A stretch of 31,875 nucleotides of DNA from JBFJVZ01 sp041623895 (GTDB lineage Bacteria; Planctomycetota; Planctomycetia; Pirellulales; Pirellulaceae), in contig JBFJVZ010000026.1 of the NCBI GenBank assembly GCA_041623895.1, positions 1-31,875 on the forward strand, in the 5' to 3' direction. A model generated the notes under the pieces. That model ran no database searches. It was not told the origin of the DNA and was given only the letters and a program-made list of their open reading frames with translations. This document shows, in pieces, positions 25,909 to 31,875 of this stretch; position 1 is the first letter of the stretch; each line of letters opens with the position of its first letter. A program made the translations under genes and the position numbers.

Positions 25909-26706
25909 ATGAATTCACCCGCCTCAACGCGATCGTGTCTACAAAATTCTCGAACTGCTGAACGACGTGACAAAAACGCGACATCGCACGTGAACCTCAT
26001 TCGCCGAAACATCAGGCCGATTGCTTTGGTCATGCCTTTGGCTCTGTTCTTTGCTGTGGGTGCACTGATTACCCATCAAGACAGCGAAGGCAACATTGAT
26101 CCCAGCCGTTATTTGATTCTGGTCATCGTGCGCGTGGTGTCGATCGCTGCGATCCTAGTATTATTTTGGCGACTTTATGTCGCAGATTTTCCGCTCAAGA
26201 TTGACCGCTGGGGCTGGATCGTTGGACTGCTGGGCGGCCTTTTATGGATCGCTGTTTGTGAATTGCATTTGGAACGCGCCATCGTTTCGTCGCTAGGCCT
26301 GCCGGCTTCGATTCTGGGCGCTCGCAGCGGCCTTGATCCCTTCGCTGCCTATCCAACTGCGGGAACTCGTCATCTGTTTCTCGCCTTTCGATTCAGCTTG
26401 CTGGTGATCATCGTGCCGATCGCCGAAGAACTTTTTTTGCGCGGTTTCCTGATGCGTATTGTTGATACCGATCAGTGGACCAGCCAACCTCTGAGTCAAA
26501 TCGGCAGGCTCGGCTTACTGACCGGAACGGTCTACGGCGTGTTCACGCATCCGAGCGAATTTGTTGCCGCCGCGATCTGGTTTTCATTGGTCACGGTTTT
26601 GATGGTCCGTACTGGACGCTTCTGGAATTGCGTACTTGCGCATGCGTTAACAAATCTGATACTGGGGATTTACCTTTGTTACACCGGTAGCTGGTATTTC
26701 TGGTAG
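25909..26706 (+). CDS. CPBP-family (CAAX-like) intramembrane metalloprotease
   Basis: A 265-residue polytopic membrane protein with about seven hydrophobic segments. The CPBP/Abi signature is intact: motif 1 IAEELFLRGFLMR (Glu173, Glu174, Arg178), motif 2 VYGVFTHPSEF (His214), and motif 3 NCVLAHALTNLILG (His245, Asn249), the residues that hold the catalytic zinc or form the site in Rce1-type glutamyl proteases. The closest subgroup by eye is the CAAX protease-related family seen with exosortases, but no exosortase gene lies nearby. Substrate unknown. ATG 25909 is taken as start; GTG 25990, right before the first membrane helix, is an alternative, and neither has a clear Shine-Dalgarno. Confidence 0.85.
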   Translation: MNSPASTRSCLQNSRTAERRDKNATSHVNLIRRNIRPIALVMPLALFFAVGALITHQDSEGNIDPSRYLILVIVRVVSIAAILVLFWRLYVADFPLKIDRWGWIVGLLGGLLWIAVCELHLERAIVSSLGLPASILGARSGLDPFAAYPTAGTRHLFLAFRFSLLVIIVPIAEELFLRGFLMRIVDTDQWTSQPLSQIGRLGLLTGTVYGVFTHPSEFVAAAIWFSLVTVLMVRTGRFWNCVLAHALTNLILGIYLCYTGSWYFW

Positions 26707-27115
26707 CTGCGAATAGGCCCAGAATGGGACTAAATGTAGGCCAGGACCCGTCCTGGCGGATTCCGGAAGCCAGGCAGGTTCCCGGCCTCAGACGAACCGT
26801 TCTTGATGCTTCCGCCATCCCAAGGCATCGCGCAGAATCTGCGAAGTTGCTACGCCCGCACAGGTTCGAATCCTGTAGCCCCCATTTGAGAGCCATTTAA
26901 AATTTGAGATCTGGGATTTCAAATTCGCGGCCCGGGCCGCAACGCGGGGGATTCCCGGGACAAAAGCACCGTTTATTTCGGGTTGCTCGGAACCATGGTT
27001 CTGGTACTCTATGTGCCGCGATCCAAGGGCGGGGATGTCCCCGCATTTGTATGAAATTGATCACTCGATGTCGGACGGCATTCCGTTTCCGACTAGCTAT
27101 TGGAGAATTAACTAG
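26707..27115. other. Intergenic region with palindromes and a tRNA-like fragment
   Basis: About 410 bases with no credible long gene. It holds a hairpin at 26741-26756 (CCAGGAC/GTCCTGG, 2-base loop), a tRNA 3'-end-like fragment (26860-26884), a perfect 14-base palindrome GCGGCCCGGGCCGC at 26927-26940, and a hairpin GCGGGG/CCCCGC at 27029-27044. A 15-codon open frame (27068-27115) ends directly at the start of the small basic gene. Confidence 0.55.
26860..26884 (+). tRNA. tRNA 3'-end fragment (T arm plus acceptor strand)
   Basis: ACAGG-TTCGAAT-CCTGT (26860-26876) is a perfect 5-base T stem with the standard 7-base T loop. It is followed by AGCCCCC (26877-26883) and a discriminator A, as in a tRNA acceptor 3' strand. 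No matching 5' acceptor strand GGGGGCT and no standard D or anticodon arm were found upstream, so this is not a complete gene. It may be a relic left by integration at a tRNA gene. No CCA is encoded. Confidence 0.45.
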
Positions 27116-27205
27116 GTGGGAACTAAGCGAACAGGAAAAGGGCGAAGAAAAGTAGGACGTAAAAAGCGACGCATGCGGGCCAAGATTCGCCATCGCAAGA
27201 AATAG
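27116..27205 (+). CDS. 29-residue highly basic peptide, ribosomal-protein-like
   Basis: GTG 27116 to TAG 27205 encodes 29 residues, of which about 18 are Lys, Arg or His; it reads MGTKRTGKGRRKVGRKKRRM and then RAKIRHRKK. Such composition is typical of tiny ribosome-associated proteins (for example bS22 or bL37-type, or COX24/AURKAIP1-like proteins), but I cannot assign it to one. GGAG sits 10 bases before the start. The start codon directly follows the stop codon (TAG-GTG) of a 15-codon open frame from ATG 27068, which suggests coupled translation. A hairpin with a T-tract lies about 100 bases downstream. Alternative: chance open frame, since an overlapping frame from about 27050 also exists, but that one is less gene-like. 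Confidence 0.6.
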   Translation: MGTKRTGKGRRKVGRKKRRMRAKIRHRKK

Positions 27206-27300
27206 GACAAATGTCTTTGGGATTGGTTCGCGAGCAGACAACATCCATCCGATTCGTTGTCAGCCAATCCAACAATGGCAAGCCGATCATCCCATAGCAG

Positions 27301-27331
27301 CCTGCGGCTCTCGCAGGTTTGCCTCTTTTTT
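27301..27331 (+). terminator. Intrinsic terminator
   Basis: CCTGCG (27301-27306) pairs perfectly with CGCAGG (27312-27317) around a 5-base loop, followed shortly by a T-tract to about 27331. It separates the small basic gene from the xseB operon. Confidence 0.65.
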
Positions 27332-27474
27332 CCATCCGTAAGACGGATTGCTAAGCCGTTCTTATTTGATTGGCCGAATCCGGATTTCCAAGCGTCCTGG
27401 CGCGGGTGAGGTGACGGTGCCACAACTCTCCGGGTATCCTGGAGGATGTTTTTCACACGTTGTCAAACAGGCTT

Positions 27475-27861
27475 ATGTCCAAGAAAAAACGTTCGGCCAG
27501 CGGCGACCGCAACGAGGCTGGCAAGGAAGAACCCTCCGTCGACTTTGAAGAGGCCCTGGCTGATGTGGAGTCGATTGTGGCCAAGCTGGAGGGTGGCGAG
27601 TTGGGGCTTACCGATTCGCTTCAGCAATACGAGATTGGGGTCAAACGTTTGAAGCAGTGTCACGCTTTGCTGCAGCAAGCGGAGCGGCGGGTCACGCTGT
27701 TATCGGGCGTCGACGAGGACGGTAATGTCATCGGTGAGCCATTCCACGTCGACGAAAACCAAGATCAGCCTGCTGCTAACGGCCCGGAGCGTAAAAAGCC
27801 GATTCGCGGGGCAAGAACCCCTGTCGCAGATAGCGTGGACGATTTGCCCGGACTTTTTTAG
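27475..27861 (+). CDS. xseB: Exodeoxyribonuclease VII small subunit
   Basis: Small subunit of the single-strand-specific exonuclease VII; it binds the catalytic XseA subunit, which is not encoded here. The family core VDFEEALADVESIVAKLEGG, then LGLTDSLQQYEIGVKRLKQC and LLQQAERRVTLL (~22-83 of 128) is clear. E. coli XseB has 80 residues; this one adds a basic N-terminus (MSKKKRSAS) and a polar, acidic C-terminal tail of about 40 residues, probably disordered. ATG 27475 is taken as start; TTG 27460 is an in-frame alternative. First gene of xseB-ispA-dxs-nadK, a common bacterial order. Confidence 0.92.
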   Translation: MSKKKRSASGDRNEAGKEEPSVDFEEALADVESIVAKLEGGELGLTDSLQQYEIGVKRLKQCHALLQQAERRVTLLSGVDEDGNVIGEPFHVDENQDQPAANGPERKKPIRGARTPVADSVDDLPGLF

Positions 27862-27919
27862 AATTCCCCCTGTGACCAATGCCTCTCTGCCGAGCCCACT
27901 TTGTTGCTGATTCTTATTC

Positions 27920-28915
27920 GTGACGCAAAATTCCGCAGTCGTATCGGCCAATTCGATGACGAATGCCGATGATGTGAAATCGGGTACCGCGGATCTGATT
28001 CCCAAGATCGAAGATGCACTGAAGCAATCATGTGAATTTAGTGATCAGTGTCCGCCCCAGCTTGCCGCTGCGATTCGCTATGCGCTGCTTGCCCCGGGCA
28101 AACGGCTTCGGCCCGCATTGGTTTTGATGTCAGCGGAAGCGTGCGGAGGTACTCACCAGGCGGCGATGCCGGGTGCCGTGGCGGTCGAGATGATCCACGC
28201 CTACTCGCTGATTCACGACGATCTGCCCGCGATGGATGACGACGATCTACGGCGGGGGCGGGCGACGGTCCACATCGCCTTTGACGAGGCAACGGCGATT
28301 TTGGCCGGGGACGCACTTCAGCCTCAGGCATTTCGGCATCTTAGCGAGCATGTCCAAGACCCACGCCAGGCCGTTGAAGCGATCAGGATCCTGGCCACGG
28401 CAGCCGGGGCCGAAAAATTAGTCGGGGGCCAATTCGATGATTTGGCCGCCGATTCGGCTTCAAAACCGGAAAAAATGTCGCATCCCGGGGCCCCTGCGGA
28501 CGCATCCGCCTTCCCCCAGGGTTCTCCACCAAGAACAATTCAGCACTTGGAATCGATACATCTACGGAAAACGGGGGCGTTGTTTGCTGCCGCTTTGGAC
28601 TTGGGTGCGGTATTGGCGGCGGCGGATAATCAGGCCCGGGCGGCGCTTGGTAATTACGCTAGGGACTTGGGATTGGCCTTTCAGGTGGTAGACGACTTGT
28701 TAGATCACTTATCGGACTCCAGCACGCTTGGCAAGCGAGCGGGGAAGGATGCTGAACGAGGAAAGTTGACATATCCAAGTTTACTAGGTCTGGAAGGGGC
28801 CCAAGCCAAAGCCAGGCAGTTAGTGCAATCGTCACGACAGCACGTTCAATGTTTTGGGCGTGCAGCGTGGCGTTTGGAATGGCTGGCGGACTATGTTTTG
28901 CAGCGTACGCATTGA
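27920..28915 (+). CDS. ispA: Polyprenyl (geranyl/farnesyl) diphosphate synthase
   Basis: Condenses isopentenyl diphosphate with allylic diphosphates to make C10-C15 prenyl chains; cytoplasmic. Key motifs are LAPGKRLRPALV, the first Asp-rich motif HDDLPAMDDDDLRRGRATVH, GDALQPQAF, GGQFDDL, and the second Asp-rich motif FQVVDDLLDH, then GKRAGKDAERGKLTYPSL. The 331-residue length is about 30 above the usual; the excess is a Ser/Pro/Ala-rich insertion (ASKPEKMSHPGAPADASAFP and following, ~180-208) in the middle of the fold. Start is GTG 27920; ATG 27956 is possible and neither has a clear ribosome site. The product length is not fixed by sequence. Neighbour dxs supplies its pathway upstream. Confidence 0.92.
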   Translation: MTQNSAVVSANSMTNADDVKSGTADLIPKIEDALKQSCEFSDQCPPQLAAAIRYALLAPGKRLRPALVLMSAEACGGTHQAAMPGAVAVEMIHAYSLIHDDLPAMDDDDLRRGRATVHIAFDEATAILAGDALQPQAFRHLSEHVQDPRQAVEAIRILATAAGAEKLVGGQFDDLAADSASKPEKMSHPGAPADASAFPQGSPPRTIQHLESIHLRKTGALFAAALDLGAVLAAADNQARAALGNYARDLGLAFQVVDDLLDHLSDSSTLGKRAGKDAERGKLTYPSLLGLEGAQAKARQLVQSSRQHVQCFGRAAWRLEWLADYVLQRTH

Positions 28916-28951
28916 TGGTATCGATTCGAGTCAATCAAAGTCCTCCGTGGG

Positions 28952-30862
28952 GTGTCGACCTTGAGTAACGAAAAACATCCACTGTTGGCCAGTCTGGACA
29001 GCGCTCGGCCGCTGAGAGATTTTTTGCCTGAGCAACTGGAGTCGGTTGCAGGTGAGATTCGCGATGTCTTATGTAATCTGCTCGCGACGCGGACGGCACA
29101 TTTTGCCTCCAACTTGGGGGTCGTGGAACTCTGCTTGGCACTGCACTGCGAATTCGACTTTCGATACGATCGACTGATCTGGGACACGGGTCATCAGATC
29201 TATCCACACAAGCTGGTGACGGGACGTTACGCCGAATTCCCCAGCATTCGCACCAGCGGCGGGTTGATGGGATATCCCAACCCGGCGGAGAGTGAATATG
29301 ACTTGTTCATGACCGGGCACGCGGGCTGCAGTGTCAGCACGGCCGTCGGGCTTCGCAGCGGGGACATCCTTGGCGGGCAAGCCGACCGGCACACGGTTGC
29401 CGTCATTGGCGATGGCGCTTTCCCCAGTGGGATCGTCTTCGAGGCGATGAACAACGCCGGCGAATTGGAAGAAGATCTGACCATCGTGCTCAACGACAAC
29501 AAGATGTCGATTTGTCCTCGTGTGGGAGCTGTCGCCAGTTATTTGGACCGGCTGCGCGGCAATCCCTTCTACACCGGATTGAAACACGAAGTCACCAAGT
29601 TGCTTGACCATGTGCCGATGTTTGGCGACCCGGCCGAACGGTTTTTGGCGCAGATGAAAGAAGGCGTCAAAGCGGGGCTGTTGGGAGGAATGTTGTTCGA
29701 GGAATTGAAGATACGTTACGTAGGACCGATCGACGGTCACGACATCGGTTTGCTGCGCAAGTACCTGGCGATGGTGCGCGAGTTGAAGGGGCCCGTACTA
29801 CTACATGTCGTTACCGAAAAGGGTCACGGTTACAAGCCGGCCGCTGCGGATCCGGTCTTCTTCCACACGCCGCCGGCATTTGAGGATCAAGGCGGCAAAC
29901 CTGTCACTCGCGGCAGCGAGGGCTTGCCACCTTTCACGGTTCACGCCCGGGACGCAATTGGAGACGTCATGGCAGAAGACGAGCGCGTCACCGTGATCAC
30001 CGCCGCCATGTGCCAGGGAAACAAACTGGAGCCGGTCCGCGAACAGTTTCCCGAGCGGTTCTTTGATGTTGGAATTTGCGAGTCACACGCGGTGGCGTTT
30101 GCCGCTGGACAGTGCAAGACCGGGCTGCGGCCGATTGTGGATATTTACAGCACGTTTTTGCAACGTAGCTACGACCAGATCTTCCAGGAAGTTGCCCTGC
30201 AAGATCTTCCGGTTGTCTTCATGATGGACCGCGCAGGCCTGACCGGCCCCGACGGACCGACGCATCACGGTCTGTTTGACATTGGTTACATGCGTGTGTT
30301 TCCCAACCTGGTGCTGATGGCACCGGCGTATGCGGGCGAAGTGACCTTGATGTTGTCGGCAGCGATCCGACACGACCATCCCTCCGGCATCCGCTATCCG
30401 AAAGCATCGGCACTGGAGCTGGATCGAGTTCCGGATCCAGTCCAGATCGGCAAGAGCGAAGTGATTCGCGAGGGATCCGACGGCACCATTGTCGCTTACG
30501 GCGTGATGTTGGAACAAGCAATTGTGGCAGCCGAGCTGCTCTCCGATGAACTGGATGTGGGCGTCGTCAATGCTCGATTTGTTAAGCCAATCGATGCAGA
30601 TATGGTTCGGCGAACGATCGAAGAGGGTCGTTTTGTGGTGACCGTCGAAGAGGGCGCGACGCTTGGCGGTTTCGGATCGGCGTTTTTGGAAAGCGCGAAT
30701 TCACAACGACTTGATACTCGAGGCGTGACGTGCCTGGGCCTGCCGGATCATTTCATCGAACACGGGGATCGAAGCCAACTACTGGACGATCATGGGCTCA
30801 GCCCCCGTGCGATTGCAGAGGTTTGCCGCGACGCCGCGTGCGTCGAAAGCTTGTCAAGATAA
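28952..30862 (+). CDS. dxs: 1-deoxy-D-xylulose-5-phosphate synthase
   Basis: First enzyme of the MEP isoprenoid pathway; joins pyruvate and glyceraldehyde 3-phosphate with thiamine diphosphate. The 636 residues are normal length. Visible motifs: SNLGVVELCLALH, LIWDTGHQIYPHKL, TGHAGCSVSTAVGL, the ThDP/Mg site IGDGAFPSG...LNDN (~152-181), GPIDGHD, and in the pyrimidine-binding domain FDVGICESHAVAFAAGQ with the catalytic Glu (~375), then MDRAGLTGPDGPTHHG. The usual EQHAV reads ESHAV here. Starts at GTG 28952, 36 bases after ispA; its stop is directly followed by the nadK start. Together with ispA it provides isoprenoid precursors. Confidence 0.96.
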   Translation: MSTLSNEKHPLLASLDSARPLRDFLPEQLESVAGEIRDVLCNLLATRTAHFASNLGVVELCLALHCEFDFRYDRLIWDTGHQIYPHKLVTGRYAEFPSIRTSGGLMGYPNPAESEYDLFMTGHAGCSVSTAVGLRSGDILGGQADRHTVAVIGDGAFPSGIVFEAMNNAGELEEDLTIVLNDNKMSICPRVGAVASYLDRLRGNPFYTGLKHEVTKLLDHVPMFGDPAERFLAQMKEGVKAGLLGGMLFEELKIRYVGPIDGHDIGLLRKYLAMVRELKGPVLLHVVTEKGHGYKPAAADPVFFHTPPAFEDQGGKPVTRGSEGLPPFTVHARDAIGDVMAEDERVTVITAAMCQGNKLEPVREQFPERFFDVGICESHAVAFAAGQCKTGLRPIVDIYSTFLQRSYDQIFQEVALQDLPVVFMMDRAGLTGPDGPTHHGLFDIGYMRVFPNLVLMAPAYAGEVTLMLSAAIRHDHPSGIRYPKASALELDRVPDPVQIGKSEVIREGSDGTIVAYGVMLEQAIVAAELLSDELDVGVVNARFVKPIDADMVRRTIEEGRFVVTVEEGATLGGFGSAFLESANSQRLDTRGVTCLGLPDHFIEHGDRSQLLDDHGLSPRAIAEVCRDAACVESLSR

Positions 30863-31747
30863 ATGGGCGTTACCAAGCCGAGCAAGTGGATGCGTGGCCA
30901 ACGCGAGCGGCCTGAGGTCGTCATTCTCGGTACGCCCAATCGAGATCACGTCCGCAGCGAGTTGGAGCGATTACGGCCTGTGATCGCTTCAAGAGCAGAA
31001 ATCGTGGCCGAAGATTTAGAGTTCCAGTACGATTTCGCCGACGGCGACCCAGACCTGGTGATCGTGCTGGGTGGTGACGGTTCGATCCTCCAAGCGGCGC
31101 GTCAAATGGGCACGAATCAGCTGCCCGTCTTGGGTGTCAATTGTGGCCGGCTCGGTTTTTTGGCAGCTCTTTCGCCGGACGACTTTTTGAATGCCTGGCC
31201 AGAGGTTTGCGAAGGCGGATTTGACATTGTTTCGCACCTGATGCTGCGTGCAACTCTGATCCGTGGCGGCCAGGCCCTGGCGACGCAGTTGGCGTTGAAC
31301 GAAGTCGCCATCTTGGGAGGTCCACCGTTTTCGATTCTGGATATCGATCTTTATGCGGACGGTCATCTTGCCACACGCTACCGTTGTGATGGGCTGATCA
31401 TCGCCACACCCGTGGGATCAACCGCTCATAATCTCTCTGCGGGCGGTCCCATCCTTCGTCGCAACCTGCAAGCCATCGTGATCTCGCCAATCAGCCCGCA
31501 TACGCTGACCTATCGACCGCTGGTGGACTCTGCGGAAACGAAACTGGAATTGGCCGTAACCGAGCCCAATGAATCAACCAGCGTTGTCGTGGACGGCAGG
31601 ATTCTTTGTGACATTCATGCCGGCGATCGTGTTCGTGTTGCCGCGGCGGAGGAATGCTTCCGCATGCTCAGCGTTCCCGGACAGAATGATTACCGCACGC
31701 TACGAGACAAACTCGGCTGGAGCGGATCGGCACCAGGCGCTCGCTAG
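30863..31747 (+). CDS. nadK: NAD kinase
   Basis: Phosphorylates NAD+ to NADP+, the cell's sole route to NADP. The 294-residue protein shows LVIVLGGDGSILQAAR with the GGDG motif (70-73), PVLGVNCGRLGFLA, the NE/D motif LALNEVAILGG (N146-E147) and CDGLIIATPVGSTAHNLSAG, then GGP (usual GSTAY has His here). ATG 30863 directly follows the dxs stop, so it is translated with the isoprenoid genes. A terminator overlaps the 3' end. NADPH feeds the MEP pathway's reductive steps, which fits the grouping. Confidence 0.94.
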   Translation: MGVTKPSKWMRGQRERPEVVILGTPNRDHVRSELERLRPVIASRAEIVAEDLEFQYDFADGDPDLVIVLGGDGSILQAARQMGTNQLPVLGVNCGRLGFLAALSPDDFLNAWPEVCEGGFDIVSHLMLRATLIRGGQALATQLALNEVAILGGPPFSILDIDLYADGHLATRYRCDGLIIATPVGSTAHNLSAGGPILRRNLQAIVISPISPHTLTYRPLVDSAETKLELAVTEPNESTSVVVDGRILCDIHAGDRVRVAAAEECFRMLSVPGQNDYRTLRDKLGWSGSAPGAR

Positions 31748-31756
31748 CGCTTTTTT
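31737..31756 (+). terminator. Intrinsic terminator of the xseB-nadK operon
   Basis: GCGCT (31737-31741) pairs with AGCGC (31746-31750) around a 4-base loop, followed directly by six T. It overlaps the nadK stop codon (31745-31747). Confidence 0.8.
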
Positions 31757-31763
31757 AGATATC

Positions 31764-31795
31764 TCGCAGGCCAGGACAAGCAGAGCGTCCGGCTT
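31764..31795. repeat. 32-base dispersed intergenic repeat, copy 2
   Basis: Matches 9694-9725 at 29 of 32 positions, same strand, again just after a gene end. The remaining bases to the window end show no gene. Confidence 0.65.
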
Positions 31796-31875
31796 AAGGC
31801 GACGGCGACCGAGCCGAAGGCCCAGCAGTTTGCTTAGCCCAGGCCTGCATTCGCTCGCGGAGCTCGCTCTGCTTC

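Noticed and set aside
26530..26884. Possible tmRNA ending at the T arm
   Set aside because: No tmRNA 5' end, tag reading frame or matching acceptor strand was found upstream, and the region overlaps the protease gene.

Overview
The window looks like a piece of a planctomycete chromosome, most likely Pirellulaceae (Rhodopirellula-like). The evidence is a DUF1549/DUF1553 protein paired with a Tat-exported DUF1501 protein, an ECF sigma factor next to a membrane-anchored DUF1549-like protein, a WD40 protein with a long coiled coil, a zinc-ribbon/GYF protein, loose gene packing with hairpin-rich gaps, and frequent GTG/TTG starts. All identifications rest on reading motifs in the translated sequence; no database search was run.

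Layout. 1-1638 (+): 3' part of a coiled-coil/WD40 protein, overlapping tail to tail with a Na+/Ca2+ exchanger-type antiporter (minus strand). 2661-6284 (minus): a decayed CusCBA/CzcCBA-type heavy-metal efflux locus. The outer-membrane gene carries two frameshifts, the adaptor is cut short and runs into the middle of the RND pump gene, and the pump keeps only about one fifth of its usual length. 6503-9234 (minus): astD and astB, translationally coupled, two enzymes of the arginine succinyltransferase pathway. 9348-9680 (+): a lone pseudopilin. 9762-13400 (minus): a 1.2k-residue AsmA/TamB-like protein. 13728-16329 (+): an NAD-dependent epimerase, then rpe coupled to a histidine-phosphatase-fold protein that has lost its catalytic histidines. 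16584-22169 (+): DUF1549/DUF1553 protein, DUF1501 protein, ECF sigma factor and a transmembrane DUF1549-like partner. 22361-26706 (+): GYF protein, a secreted protein of unknown function, a membrane-spanning P-loop ATPase and a CPBP protease. 26707-27474: gap region with hairpins, a tRNA 3'-end-like fragment and a 29-codon gene for a very basic peptide. 27475-31747 (+): xseB-ispA-dxs-nadK, ending in an intrinsic terminator.

How the genes work together. The last block makes isoprenoid precursors (dxs, ispA) beside a nuclease subunit (xseB) and NAD kinase, a common bacterial grouping. The most unusual regulatory idea is in 16584-22169: the sigma factor's coupled membrane partner carries the same CxxCH-bearing domain type as the exported DUF1549 protein just upstream, which suggests a sensor/anti-sigma built from the protein family it may regulate. 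The clearest evolutionary story is the stepwise loss of the metal efflux system.
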